The position numbers were made by a program, and so were the translations under genes. A DNA stretch of 58,641 nt from Candidatus Equicola stercoris (lineage in GTDB: Bacteria; Bacteroidota; Bacteroidia; Bacteroidales; Bacteroidaceae): contig JAGHTI010000018.1 of assembly GCA_018065415.1 (NCBI GenBank), positions 1 through 58,641 of the forward strand, written 5' to 3'. The notes beneath the pieces are model-generated. The model was given only the letters and a program-made list of their open reading frames with translations. It did not search any database and had not been told where the DNA came from. Shown one piece after another: positions 19,019-28,711 of the stretch (its first letter is position 1; each line of letters begins with the position of its first letter).

Positions 19019-20979
19019 TAGATCGTCAGACCATAAACAGAATAATGGATGCAGCCAATATCGTTGATGTTGTTGGTGAGTTCGTTACTTTGCGTAAGGC
19101 TGGCTCAAATTATAAAGGTCTCTGTCCGTTTCATGATGAGAAGACACCTTCTTTCGTTGTGTCTCCAGCAAGGAACATGTGTCACTGTTTTGGATGTGGT
19201 AAAGGTGGTACTCCAGTAGGATTTATCATGGAACATGAGCAGATGACCTATCCAGAGGCATTGCGGTGGTTGGCAAAAAAATATCATATAGAGATTGTTG
19301 AAAAGGAACTGACGGAGGACGAGAAGGAAGAACAGACGAACCGTGAGAGTATGTTCATTGTCAATGAATGGGCAATGAAATATTATGAAGATATGCTTTA
19401 CAACACAGTAGATGGTAAGGCAATAGGAATGACATATTTCCGTTCTCGAGGTTTTCGTGATGATATAATTCAGAAATTCCATCTGGGATATGCTCCCAAT
19501 ACGAAAGATGCTCTTGCAAAGAAGGCAAAGGAAGATGGATACAAAGAAAAATATCTTCTAGCCACAGGATTGTGCTTCCAAAAAGAAAATGGAAAGGTAT
19601 TTGATAGATATTATGGTCGTGTCATCTTTCCATGGTTGAGTGTAAGTGGTAAGGTGTGTGCATTTGGTGGTCGTGTATTGGATTCTCGCACCAAAGGAGT
19701 AAATCAGAAATATGTCAATTCGCCTGACTCTGAGATTTATCATAAGAGCAATGAACTATATGGTCTGTTTCAGGCAAAAAAAGCCATCATTCGTAATGAT
19801 ATGGTGTATATGGTAGAAGGATATACGGATGTGGTGTCCATGCATCAATGTGGTGTGGAGAATGTTGTTGCCAATTCCGGTACAGCTCTTTCTATGGCAC
19901 AGATAAGGTTGTTGCACCGTTTTACCTCAAATATAACTCTTCTTTATGATGGTGACAATGCTGGCATACATGCAGCATTGCGAGGTACAGATATGTTGTT
20001 GTCCGAGAGCATGAATGTAAAGATTGTACTTCTTCCTGATGGTGATGACCCTGATAGTTTTGCACGAAAGCACACAGCAGAGGAATACCAACAATATATT
20101 GATGGCAATGCACAGGATTTTATTCTATTCAAGATAAAAGTCTTGTTGGAAGGTGTTACTGATCCTATAAAGAAATCAGAAGCGATAAACGATATCGTAA
20201 AAAGTATTTCGGAGATTCCTGACCAGATAAAACGTGCTACATACGTACGTGAGTTTGCTCAACGTATAGGTATGGATGAGAAGACGATAATATATTCCAT
20301 GAATGAGTTTATCCGTACTGAACACGAGGAAAAAGTAAAACGTCAAAATAACGAACAGAATAGAACGCTAGTTGCAAATGGCGATTTACAATCTCAATCT
20401 GAGTCGCATACGACTGTTGCAAATGACAAGAAAAATAGTCGTTTAGATGTTGAAGATCTCCTTATAAGAGAGGTTGTAAGATATGGCGATGTTGTCATAT
20501 ATAAAGATGTTCCTGTAAGTGATGGAACGACATTATCATTTAATGTGGCACAGTTTATACGTTATGATCTTGAACAGGATGGAATGCAGTTCAGTAATAC
20601 GCTATACAATATGATTTTAGATATTGCTGTGAGATATACTGAACAGAAGGGAAAAACATTGTCCTTGACGGATTATCTTATTAAATATCCCGATATTGAT
20701 ATAAGTCGTATTGCAGCAAGAATGTCAATGAATAGATATCATCTAAGTAAGAGTCTAGAGTACTCTGAAAAGGAGGAAGAAGTCCGTGATCATGTACATC
20801 ACATGCTGATGGATTTTAAAATAAAACGGTTTGAAATAAGAATTAAAGAACTCAATGCTGCATTGAAAAAACAGGGAATACAGATATCCGAAATGAAAGA
20901 TATAATGAACGAACTGAAACAATGTCAGGAAAACCGTAATCTGTTGGCAAAAGAATTAGGATTTAATATACGAAATTAA
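19015..20979 (+). CDS. dnaG: DNA primase
   Basis: Makes RNA primers at the replication fork. The 654-residue product has an N-terminal zinc-binding CHC2 domain ([11 protein letters not shown] and [10 protein letters not shown]), the catalytic core with YYGRVIFPW and a TOPRIM domain ([17 protein letters not shown] and LLYDGDNAG), then a C-terminal region of about 200 residues expected to bind the replicative helicase. Length is typical of Bacteroidetes. The start overlaps folE by ATGA. Confidence 0.97.
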   Translation: MIDRQTINRIMDAANIVDVVGEFVTLRKAGSNYKGLCPFHDEKTPSFVVSPARNMCHCFGCGKGGTPVGFIMEHEQMTYPEALRWLAKKYHIEIVEKELTEDEKEEQTNRESMFIVNEWAMKYYEDMLYNTVDGKAIGMTYFRSRGFRDDIIQKFHLGYAPNTKDALAKKAKEDGYKEKYLLATGLCFQKENGKVFDRYYGRVIFPWLSVSGKVCAFGGRVLDSRTKGVNQKYVNSPDSEIYHKSNELYGLFQAKKAIIRNDMVYMVEGYTDVVSMHQCGVENVVANSGTALSMAQIRLLHRFTSNITLLYDGDNAGIHAALRGTDMLLSESMNVKIVLLPDGDDPDSFARKHTAEEYQQYIDGNAQDFILFKIKVLLEGVTDPIKKSEAINDIVKSISEIPDQIKRATYVREFAQRIGMDEKTIIYSMNEFIRTEHEEKVKRQNNEQNRTLVANGDLQSQSESHTTVANDKKNSRLDVEDLLIREVVRYGDVVIYKDVPVSDGTTLSFNVAQFIRYDLEQDGMQFSNTLYNMILDIAVRYTEQKGKTLSLTDYLIKYPDIDISRIAARMSMNRYHLSKSLEYSEKEEEVRDHVHHMLMDFKIKRFEIRIKELNAALKKQGIQISEMKDIMNELKQCQENRNLLAKELGFNIRN

Positions 20980-20982
20980 AAT

Positions 20983-21786
20983 ATGAAATTGAAAATTATC
21001 GTTCTCGCAAAACAAGTTCCTGATACACGCTATGTAGGAAAGGATGCGATGACAGAAGAAGGAACAATAAACCGCAGTGCTCTGCCTGCAATTTTTAATC
21101 CTGAAGATCTCAATGCCCTGGAACAGGCTTTGTGTATAAAGGAGCAGAATCCGGGCTCAATAGTTGGCGTGCTCACTATGGGGCCACCGCGTGCAGAAGA
21201 AGTGGTGCGTGAAGGACTTTTCCGCGGAACAGATACAGGATGGTTACTTACAGATCGTCTGTTTGCGGGTGCTGATACGTTAGCAACATCTTATGCTCTT
21301 GCCACAGCAATAAAGAAGATAGGAGTTCCTGACATAATCATCGGTGGACGACAAGCTATTGACGGAGATACTGCACAGGTTGGACCACAGGTGGCGGAAA
21401 AGTTATGTTTGCCACAGGTGACGTATGCAGAAGAGATAACCGTTAACGGAGAAAAAAACACTCTTAATGTATTGCGACATGTTGATGGCGGTACAGAGAG
21501 TGTTGAAGTACCTATGCCATGTTTGATTACCGTCAATAGTAGTGCTGCCACATGTCGTCCGCGTAATGCTAAAATGACCATGGCAAACAAACATAAGGAG
21601 GTTATTAATTGGAGTGTTGCAGATATTGATGGTGAACCAGAACAATGTGGTCTCAGTGGCTCGCCTACTAAGGTAAAAGCTGTGCAAAATATCATATTCC
21701 AGGCAAAGGAAACAAAGACTCTTACAGCATCAGATGATGATATCAAAGATTTGATATTTGAATTAAAATGCAATAAAATTATTTAG
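20983..21786 (+). CDS. etfB: Electron transfer flavoprotein subunit beta
   Basis: Small subunit of the flavoprotein that exchanges electrons with acyl-CoA dehydrogenase. The 267-residue product has the ETF-beta fold features: VLAKQVPDTRYVG at the start, NPEDLNALEQAL, the IIGGRQAIDGDTAQVGPQVAE nucleotide-binding stretch and the CLITVNSS segment. It begins four bases after the dnaG stop and is followed by etfA and an acyl-CoA dehydrogenase, forming one functional set. Confidence 0.95.
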   Translation: MKLKIIVLAKQVPDTRYVGKDAMTEEGTINRSALPAIFNPEDLNALEQALCIKEQNPGSIVGVLTMGPPRAEEVVREGLFRGTDTGWLLTDRLFAGADTLATSYALATAIKKIGVPDIIIGGRQAIDGDTAQVGPQVAEKLCLPQVTYAEEITVNGEKNTLNVLRHVDGGTESVEVPMPCLITVNSSAATCRPRNAKMTMANKHKEVINWSVADIDGEPEQCGLSGSPTKVKAVQNIIFQAKETKTLTASDDDIKDLIFELKCNKII

Positions 21787-21822
21787 TAAATAGTTAGAGT
21801 TAGATAACGTTAGAAATTATAT

Positions 21823-22845
21823 ATGGATTCAGTATATGTTTATTGCGAAATAGAGAAGACACAGGTTGCAGAGGTCTCACAGGAACTGCTTACCAAAGGA
21901 CGTGAACTTGCGGATATTCTTGGGGTGAAGCTCGAGGCTGTTGTGGCTGGTACGGATATAAAAAATAAGGTAGAAGAACAGATCCTTCCTTATGGTGTTG
22001 ATATACTCCATGTCTTCGATGGAAAGGGACTTTTTCCTTATACTACACTTCCTCATACCGATATCCTTGTCAATCTTTTTGGCAAGGAAAAACCTCAAAT
22101 ATGTTTGATGGGTGCTACCGTGATAGGGCGTGATTTAGGACCGCGAGTATCATCTGCTCTAAAGAGTGGACTAACAGCCGATTGTACATCTCTAGAGATA
22201 GGAGAACATGATGACAAGAAATCTGGCAAGCATTATGATAATCTTTTGTATCAGATACGTCCTGCTTTCGGAGGTAACATTATTGCTACCATTGTCAATC
22301 CTGACAACCGTCCACAGATGGCAACCGTACGTCCTGGAGTGATGAAGAAGGCATTGTGTAGCAATGATGCCGATGGAGTTGTGGTCTATGAGAATGTGTC
22401 CGATTTTGTTTCTCAGGAATCATATGTTGTAAACGTGTTGAGCCGTGAGGTGCAGCAGGCAAAAAACAATCTTAAGGGTGCATCAATAGTCGTAGCTGGT
22501 GGCTACGGAGTAGGATGTAAAGAAAATTTTCAATTGCTATATGACTTGGCGAACACTCTTCACGGAGAGGTAGGTGCCAGTCGTGCAGCCGTTGATGCTG
22601 GGTTCTGTGACCACGATATGCAGATAGGACAGACAGGTGTTTCCGTACATCCAAAGGTTTATATTGCCTGTGGTATCAGCGGACAGATTCAGCATATTGC
22701 CGGTATGCAGGATTCAAAGATAATAATATCAATAAATACCGATGAAAACGCACCTATTAACACTATTGCTGATTATGTTATCACAGGTGATGTGGAAGAA
22801 GTGATTCCTAAAATGATTAAGTATTACAAAGAAAACAACAAATAA
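21823..22845 (+). CDS. etfA: Electron transfer flavoprotein subunit alpha
   Basis: FAD-binding large subunit of ETF. The 340-residue product has the ETF-alpha C-terminal FAD domain: VVAGGYGVGCKENF, VGASRAAVDAG, QIGQTGVSVHPKVYIACGISGQIQH and IISINTDENAPI. The N-terminal domain is of normal length. It follows etfB after 36 bases and its last base is the first base of the next gene's start codon. Whether this ETF is of the electron-bifurcating type cannot be settled by eye. Confidence 0.95.
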   Translation: MDSVYVYCEIEKTQVAEVSQELLTKGRELADILGVKLEAVVAGTDIKNKVEEQILPYGVDILHVFDGKGLFPYTTLPHTDILVNLFGKEKPQICLMGATVIGRDLGPRVSSALKSGLTADCTSLEIGEHDDKKSGKHYDNLLYQIRPAFGGNIIATIVNPDNRPQMATVRPGVMKKALCSNDADGVVVYENVSDFVSQESYVVNVLSREVQQAKNNLKGASIVVAGGYGVGCKENFQLLYDLANTLHGEVGASRAAVDAGFCDHDMQIGQTGVSVHPKVYIACGISGQIQHIAGMQDSKIIISINTDENAPINTIADYVITGDVEEVIPKMIKYYKENNK

Positions 22846-24518
22846 TGGCAAATTATTATAATAACAACCCTGAACTGAAGTTTCATCTAGAACATCCTAT
22901 GATGAAACGTATCGTTGAACTCAAAGAAGTGGGGTACAGGGATAAGGATACATATCCAGAAGCACCGAAAGACTTTGAGGATGCATTGGAAAACTATAAT
23001 ATGGTACTTGAGATTGCCGGCGATGTAGCGGCAAATATTATTGAGCCAAATTCGGAATCCGTAGATATAGAAGGTCCACATCTTGAAAATGGACGAATGA
23101 TATATGCTTCGAAGACATACGAGAATTTGGACGTTATGAATAAGGCGGGACTGAATGGTATCAGTATGCCCCGTCGTTACGGAGGTCTCAACTTCCCTGT
23201 GGTAGCCTTTTCTATGCTAAGCGAGATAATTGCTGCCGCTGATGCTGGTTTCCAAAATATATGGTCCTTACAGTCATGTATTGATACTCTTTATGAGTTC
23301 GGTAATGAAGAACAACGCCAGAAATATATTCCTCTTGTATGTGCAGGTGCAACCATGTCTATGGATCTTACAGAACCAGACGCTGGTTCAGACCTTCAAC
23401 GTGTTATGTTGAAAGCAACATATTCCGAAGAAGAAAAGTGTTGGTATCTTAACGGTGTAAAACGTTTTATCACCAATGGTGATTCAGATATTCATCTTGT
23501 TTTGGCACGTTCTGAAGAAGGTACTCATGATGGACGTGGTTTATCTATGTTTATCTATGACAAGAGGACAGGTGGTGTAGATGTACGACACATAGAACAT
23601 AAACTTGGTATCCATGGTTCTCCTACGTGTGAACTAGTGTTTAAGAATGCGCGTGCAGAGTTGTGTGGTGATACACGTCTAGGCTTGATAAAATATGTTA
23701 TGTCTTTAATGAACGGAGCCCGTTTGGGTATCGCTGCACAGAGTGTTGGCGTATGTCAAGAGGCATATAACGAAGCAGTTAAATATGCGGCAGAACGCAA
23801 ACAATTTGATACCATCATCAATCAGTTCCCAGCTGTTTATGATATGTTAGCACGGATGAAAGCAAAATTGGATGCAGGGCGTTCCGTTCTCTATATGACA
23901 GCACGTTATGTTGATATATACAAAAATCTTGAAGACATATCTCATGAGCGTAAGTTGGAACCAGAAGAGCGACAGGAGATGAAAAAGTTCTCCCGTCTGG
24001 CAGATGCACTCACTCCGATAGCAAAAGGTATGACTTCAGAATATGCCAACCAATGTTCTTATGATGCGATACAGATACATGGTGGTTCTGGTTTTATTAT
24101 GGAATACAAGTCACAGCGGCTATATCGAGATGCACGTATCTTCTCAATCTATGAGGGAACGACTCAGTTGCAGGTTGTTGCTGCATTACGTTATATCATT
24201 AATGGCACCTATCTCGCCATGATGAAAGAGAATGACTACCGACAGATTATGACTGATTTAATCGCGAAATATGAGGAATCTATCGCTATTGTTAAAGGTT
24301 TCGAAAATCAAGAGATTCTTGACTTCCTTGGTCGCAGTCTTTATGATATGACGGGTAACATCATCCTAGCACAAAGCATTGACGAAGATGCTCAGCGTTC
24401 ACCAGAACTCTTTGAAAAGAGCAGCCGTGTGTTCCGTCGTCATGCTGTCAGTGAGGTAGAACGTTGTTACGCTTTCATAAAGAACTTCAAACCAGAAGAC
24501 CTTGAAGATTATAGATAA
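22845..24518 (+). CDS. Acyl-CoA dehydrogenase, long form
   Basis: FAD enzyme that oxidises acyl-CoA to enoyl-CoA (or the reverse), using the adjacent ETF as partner. The 557-residue product has the family pattern: MDLTEPDAGSDLQ, the WYLNGVKRFITNGD strand, the RLGIAAQSVGVCQEAYNEAVKYA helix and IHGGSGF near 410. The candidate catalytic base is Glu437 in IYEGTTQ. It is about 170 residues longer than classical members, the extra being a C-terminal domain seen in the long bacterial subfamily. With etfBA it suggests anaerobic short-chain acyl-CoA metabolism; the substrate is unknown. Confidence 0.92.
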   Translation: MANYYNNNPELKFHLEHPMMKRIVELKEVGYRDKDTYPEAPKDFEDALENYNMVLEIAGDVAANIIEPNSESVDIEGPHLENGRMIYASKTYENLDVMNKAGLNGISMPRRYGGLNFPVVAFSMLSEIIAAADAGFQNIWSLQSCIDTLYEFGNEEQRQKYIPLVCAGATMSMDLTEPDAGSDLQRVMLKATYSEEEKCWYLNGVKRFITNGDSDIHLVLARSEEGTHDGRGLSMFIYDKRTGGVDVRHIEHKLGIHGSPTCELVFKNARAELCGDTRLGLIKYVMSLMNGARLGIAAQSVGVCQEAYNEAVKYAAERKQFDTIINQFPAVYDMLARMKAKLDAGRSVLYMTARYVDIYKNLEDISHERKLEPEERQEMKKFSRLADALTPIAKGMTSEYANQCSYDAIQIHGGSGFIMEYKSQRLYRDARIFSIYEGTTQLQVVAALRYIINGTYLAMMKENDYRQIMTDLIAKYEESIAIVKGFENQEILDFLGRSLYDMTGNIILAQSIDEDAQRSPELFEKSSRVFRRHAVSEVERCYAFIKNFKPEDLEDYR

Positions 24519-24520
24519 CA

Positions 24521-24627
24521 CTTAAACCTTTAAACTACAAAATAATTGATAAAAAACTCTAAACTCTAATCTTTAAACTCTAATCTTTAAACTCTTAAAC
24601 TCTTAACTCTTAAACTTTTATCTTAAC
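24521..24627. repeat. AT-rich direct repeats before the aldo/keto reductase
   Basis: Short tandem motifs of the form AAACTCTAATCTTT (two 14-base copies near 24560-24588) followed by shortened copies AAACTCTT and AACTCTT. They fill almost the entire gap between the acyl-CoA dehydrogenase and the next gene. Looks like a slippage-prone region; any regulatory role is unknown. Confidence 0.65.
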
Positions 24628-24628
24628 T

Positions 24629-25660
24629 ATGGAATATCGTAAATTAGCAGGAACAGATTTAGAGGTGCCAGTGTTGACACTTGGTACAGGGACATTCGGA
24701 GGTTCTCATGGATTTGAGAGATGGGGACATACAGATGTTGCAGAAGCTACACGTATGGTTGATATGGCAATGGATGCAGGGTTGTGTATGTTTGATACTG
24801 CTGACATGTATTCCAGAGGATTGAGTGAAGAGATTCTTGGTAAGGCCGTAGCACATCATCGTCGTGATAAGTTTTTGATATCCACGAAAGGGTGTTTTGA
24901 GATGAGCGATAACCCCAAAGACCGTGGGGCATCGCGTGCCCATCTAATCTCAGCATGTGAAGACAGCTTGCGTCGATTAGGTACAGACTATGTGGATTTG
25001 TATTATGTGCATGGTTTCGATGCTACAGTAGAGGTGGAGGAGACGATGCGGGCTTTAGACGACCTTGTGCAGTCTGGAAAGGTACGTCATATTGGGTGTT
25101 CTAACTATTCTGGTTGGCACTTGATGAAATCAGAGGCAACAGCCGAATCGAAAGGCTGGACACGTTTCTGTGCTCATCAGGTATATTATTCCCTATTGCA
25201 TCGTGACTTTGAATGGGAATTGATGCCGTTGGGATTAGATCAGAATATAAGTACTTTTGTTTGGAGCCCTTTGGCTGCAGGTCGTCTCGGAGGACGTTAT
25301 CGTCGTGGAATGGCAGTACCTAATGACAGCAGGGTGGCAACAAAAGGACTCCCTGTATATGAATATCTTGTTGACTACGATTTTCTATATGACATAATAG
25401 ATGTTCTTGATGAATTAGCAGAAGAGACTGGACATACTGTGCCACAGATTGCCCTTAATTGGTTGTTACAGAGGCCTACAGTCACGAGCCTTGTAATAGG
25501 TGCACGTACAGAAGAACATCTTCGTCAGAACCTTGGTGCAACAGATTGGAATCTAACTGCAGAGCAGGTGGCTCGTCTTGAGACTGTAAGCAAACGAAAC
25601 AAGGCTTATCCATATTGGCATCAGGATAATAACCCATGGCTTAAATCGCAGATTTTCTAA
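24629..25660 (+). CDS. Aldo/keto reductase
   Basis: NAD(P)H-dependent oxidoreductase of the aldo/keto reductase superfamily. The 343-residue product has the TIM-barrel landmarks: TLGTGTFGG near the start, FDTADMYSRGLSEEILGKAV with the catalytic Asp and Tyr, KFLISTKG with the catalytic Lys, DLYYVHGFD with His, then the GKVRHIGCSNYSGW and SLVIGARTEEHLRQNL segments that bind the cofactor. The closest style is the YajO/general-stress group; the substrate cannot be predicted. It is separated from the acyl-CoA dehydrogenase by a repetitive 110-base gap. Confidence 0.9.
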   Translation: MEYRKLAGTDLEVPVLTLGTGTFGGSHGFERWGHTDVAEATRMVDMAMDAGLCMFDTADMYSRGLSEEILGKAVAHHRRDKFLISTKGCFEMSDNPKDRGASRAHLISACEDSLRRLGTDYVDLYYVHGFDATVEVEETMRALDDLVQSGKVRHIGCSNYSGWHLMKSEATAESKGWTRFCAHQVYYSLLHRDFEWELMPLGLDQNISTFVWSPLAAGRLGGRYRRGMAVPNDSRVATKGLPVYEYLVDYDFLYDIIDVLDELAEETGHTVPQIALNWLLQRPTVTSLVIGARTEEHLRQNLGATDWNLTAEQVARLETVSKRNKAYPYWHQDNNPWLKSQIF

Positions 25661-25734
25661 TCAACTTATATTTTTATATCTTTTCAATATCTTTCCCGTA
25701 AATTCGCAAAATCATAGTGAGTTTATAGCAATTT

Positions 25735-26433
25735 TTATGGTTTCCTTCCTATGTACAATTGGCAAAGTCCAAAGGTGAAGGAAAGTGATTTTGTGTTGGT
25801 GAAACCAGCGTTTTTCATCATCTGTAAGAAGATAGGTGGTTTCGGGAAGTTTATTACGGATATTGGAAGATAGCGATATGCCTCTCTATTACCAGAGATA
25901 AGGCCACCAAAGAAAGGTAGTATATGCAGAAAGTATATTTTATATAAGGAGCGGATTATAGGGTTGCTAGGTATGGATAGTTCCAATACACATAGCTTCC
26001 CTCCTGAACGCAGTATGCGATACATTTCTTCAAGTCCTTTCTCTTTATGCTCAAAGTTGCGTATTCCGAATGCCACACTAACGGCATCTGCACTATTATC
26101 AGCAAGTGGTAGGTCTTCGGAATCACCGAGTTCGAGTGTTAATGTATGGTCGTAGAGTGGTGTTTTTGCCACTTTCGCTCTGCCTATCTTCAGCATTTCT
26201 TCTGAAATGTCAAAGCCCTTGACATGAGGAACGCCTGACTTGGCAAGTGCTATGGCGAAATCGCCAGTGCCACACGCAAGGTCGATGACCATCTGGGGAC
26301 TGTCGGTCATAATCTCTGCTACAGCCTTCCGCCTCCACGACTTGTCGATATCTAACGACAACAGATGATTTAATATGTCGTAGGTAGGAGCGATGCTATC
26401 AAACATTCGGTTTACAAATTCTTTCTTTGCCAT
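25735..26433 (-). CDS. ubiE: Demethylmenaquinone methyltransferase (UbiE/MenG)
   Basis: SAM-dependent methyltransferase for the last step of menaquinone synthesis. The 232-residue product has the UbiE pattern: VNRMFDSIAPTYDILNHLLS, the SAM-binding DLACGTGDFAIALA, the VAFGIRNFEHKEKGLEEMYR signature and the GGKLCVLELSIP strand. It stands alone, convergent with the aldo/keto reductase and divergent from rpoN, with a -7 element at 26455-26462. Confidence 0.95.
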   Translation of the reverse strand: MAKKEFVNRMFDSIAPTYDILNHLLSLDIDKSWRRKAVAEIMTDSPQMVIDLACGTGDFAIALAKSGVPHVKGFDISEEMLKIGRAKVAKTPLYDHTLTLELGDSEDLPLADNSADAVSVAFGIRNFEHKEKGLEEMYRILRSGGKLCVLELSIPSNPIIRSLYKIYFLHILPFFGGLISGNREAYRYLPISVINFPKPPIFLQMMKNAGFTNTKSLSFTFGLCQLYIGRKP

Positions 26434-26454
26434 ATCTCTTTTCTTTCGCTAAAG

Positions 26455-26462
26455 CAAAGGTA
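26455..26462 (-). promoter_or_regulatory. -7 element of ubiE
   Basis: TACCTTTG on the minus strand, about 21 bases before the ubiE ATG. No clear -33 element. Confidence 0.5.
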
Positions 26463-26490
26463 CAACAATTTTTGTTTTTTGTGGCAGTAG

Positions 26491-26523
26491 TTTGATGAAT
26501 ATACAAGATTTTCTGTAATTTTG
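26491..26523 (+). promoter_or_regulatory. Promoter of rpoN
   Basis: TTTG (26491-26494), 21 bases, TAATTTTG (26516-26523), ending 13 bases before the rpoN ATG. It fits the Bacteroidetes primary sigma consensus. Confidence 0.7.
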
Positions 26524-26536
26524 CATTCAATTCGTT

Positions 26537-28087
26537 ATGGCACAAAAGTTAGTACATACTCAAGTTCAAACGCAACAGCAGACACTTGCACAAGTGCTCT
26601 CCCCGCAACAGTTATTGCAGGTGAAGGTGTTGGAATTGTCTATTACTGAACTGGAGGAACGTGTTAGACTGGAGTTGGATGAAAATCCTGCCTTGACGCA
26701 AGACTTCAGCGGTGAAGAGTCGGAGGGGACGATGATGGAGAATGATGAAGCCGTTGATGCTGTTGATAGAGAGCCTGACGACTTGGTAAGCAAGGAGGAA
26801 CGCCAAGATGCTCTTGATGATGCCTTGAGGAGCATTGCACAGGATGATGATTTTGATTTTTCTCCTCGTGGCGGACAGAGTGACAATGAACCTCAGGTGT
26901 TCTCATTCGGTGAGTCGAAAAGTTTCTATGACGAACTGACAAACCAGATTTACGAACACGACCTGACGGACAAACAGACGGAAATAATAAATTATCTTAT
27001 CGGCACGTTGGATGATGATGGCTATTTGCGTATCAGTGTTGATGCTATCTGTGAAGAACTGGCCATTTATTATGGTATTGACGCTGATGCCGATGAGATA
27101 GAGGAGGTGATAAAAATTCTTCAGCATTTCGACCCTGCTGGTATTGGGGCGAGAGATTTGCAGGAGTGTTTGTTGTTACAGATAGAGCGTATTGCTACAG
27201 ACGATGTCGGAGTATGTCAGACCAATGAGGAACAGCGAATCATATTCTTGATGAAAGAGGTAATAAAAAATCATTTCCGTAATTTCACTCTTAAACATTG
27301 GTCAGAGATTCAAAAGGAGTTGCAGATTAGTTCTTCTGAAGCAGAAATGCTTTTTTCTGCATTGACTCGGTTAAATCCAAAACCAGGGCAGTCGATGGGT
27401 GATGTGATGAGTAAAAGTACGGAGCAGATAACCCCTGACTTCATCGCTGAGACTCACGACAACGGGTCAGTGTCTTTTTCACTTAACAATGGAAATATGC
27501 CAGAGTTGATGGTGGAACCTTCGTTTGAAAAGTTGGCAGAAGAGGTCAATGACAATGACAATGACGATGACAAAAAAGGTCAGAGTCAAAAGTCCAAAGA
27601 AGCACAAGCGTATGCAAAGGCAAAGGTGACTGAAGCGAGAGGCTTCATTACTGCTCTTCAGGCACGCCGACAGACAATGTACAGGACGATGAAGGCTATT
27701 ATTGAAAAACAACACGCATTCTTTGAGGATGGCGATGAAATGTTGTTGAAACCGATGATACTGAAAGATATTGCTAACAAAACAGGACTGGATATTAGCA
27801 CCATCTCAAGAGTGTGCAATAGCAAATATGTTCAGACAAGATGGGGAGTGTATCCTTTGAAATTCTTCTTTACAGATGGTTACAAGAACAAAGAAGGTGA
27901 AGATGTGTCTGTAGTTGCAATAAAGCAGATACTGAAAGATATAATAGAATCTGAAAAAGGCAAGAAACCTTTTTCGGATGATATGTTGGCAAAAAAGATG
28001 AAAGAAAAAGGATATCCCATAGCGAGACGTACAGTGTCAAAGTATCGTGAACAAATGGGAATACCTGTTGCAAGATTGAGAAAATGA
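26537..28087 (+). CDS. rpoN: RNA polymerase sigma-54 factor
   Basis: Alternative sigma factor that recognises -24/-12 promoters and needs AAA+ activators. The 516-residue product has the Gln-rich activator-interacting region I at the N-terminus (QVQTQQQTLAQVLSPQQLLQ), an acidic region II, the core-binding domain, and near the C-terminus the helix-turn-helix (LDISTISRVCNSKYVQTRWG) and the RpoN box ARRTVSKYRE at about 496-505, which reads the -24 element. An unusual Asp/Asn-rich insert (DNDNDDDKKGQ) lies near residue 340. It overlaps the next gene by ATGA. No sigma-54 activator is in the window. Confidence 0.96.
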   Translation: MAQKLVHTQVQTQQQTLAQVLSPQQLLQVKVLELSITELEERVRLELDENPALTQDFSGEESEGTMMENDEAVDAVDREPDDLVSKEERQDALDDALRSIAQDDDFDFSPRGGQSDNEPQVFSFGESKSFYDELTNQIYEHDLTDKQTEIINYLIGTLDDDGYLRISVDAICEELAIYYGIDADADEIEEVIKILQHFDPAGIGARDLQECLLLQIERIATDDVGVCQTNEEQRIIFLMKEVIKNHFRNFTLKHWSEIQKELQISSSEAEMLFSALTRLNPKPGQSMGDVMSKSTEQITPDFIAETHDNGSVSFSLNNGNMPELMVEPSFEKLAEEVNDNDNDDDKKGQSQKSKEAQAYAKAKVTEARGFITALQARRQTMYRTMKAIIEKQHAFFEDGDEMLLKPMILKDIANKTGLDISTISRVCNSKYVQTRWGVYPLKFFFTDGYKNKEGEDVSVVAIKQILKDIIESEKGKKPFSDDMLAKKMKEKGYPIARRTVSKYREQMGIPVARLRK

Positions 28088-28710
28088 GAAAGATTAAGGC
28101 GAAAGATATTATATGGTGTGCAAAGGTGTTGAGCATGATATTTACACCTTTCTATCTCTCGGTACTTGGTGTCGTGTTATTATTGTTCTGCAGTTATCTG
28201 AACATATTGCCGTTGATATACAAATTGTTTCTTACGCTCACCACACTTGTCTTTACTGTCATAATCCCTACAACACTCATTACATATTATCGAAAGCATC
28301 AGGGGTTGACGCACATACAATTGAGTGCCAGACCTCGGCGTATGATTCCTTACCTGATATCATTAGCCAACTATCTGGCGTGCATCTATATAATGGGAGC
28401 ACTTCATGCTCCGCATTTGGTAGCAACATCTCTGCTTGCAGCATTGTTCATACAGTTGCTGTGTGCATTCATCAACATGTGGTGGAAGATATCTACCCAC
28501 ATGGCTGCTACCGGCGGAATAACAGGAGGGCTGATGGCTGTCGCCATTGAGTTCGCCTATAACCCTATATGGTGGGTATGTCTATTGTTCTTTATCTCTG
28601 GATTAGTGGGGACAAGCAGGATAATACTAAAGCAACATACTGTTTCGCAGGTGAGCGGAGGCTTTATGATAGGAATGATTGTATCGTTTGTAACAATATT
28701 ATTTTTCTAA
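28084..28710 (+). CDS. PAP2-like membrane protein with a degenerate phosphatase signature
   Basis: The 208-residue product is very hydrophobic with about six membrane segments. It keeps parts of the PAP2 signature: SARPRR in place of the first motif, ISTHMAA where PSGH is expected, and SRIILKQH with the third-motif SR-x5-H, but the final Asp is Gln (HTVSQ). It may therefore be an altered lipid phosphatase or a non-catalytic relative. It is coupled to rpoN by an ATGA overlap and is followed one base later by ispG, so expression is probably shared. Compare the intact PAP2 enzyme at 39427. Confidence 0.7.
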   Translation: MRKIKAKDIIWCAKVLSMIFTPFYLSVLGVVLLLFCSYLNILPLIYKLFLTLTTLVFTVIIPTTLITYYRKHQGLTHIQLSARPRRMIPYLISLANYLACIYIMGALHAPHLVATSLLAALFIQLLCAFINMWWKISTHMAATGGITGGLMAVAIEFAYNPIWWVCLLFFISGLVGTSRIILKQHTVSQVSGGFMIGMIVSFVTILFF

Positions 28711-28711
28711 G

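Noticed and set aside
25661..25734. Terminator between the aldo/keto reductase and ubiE genes
   Set aside because: Only imperfect complementarity (AAATT...AATTT) was seen, not a stable hairpin with a T tract.
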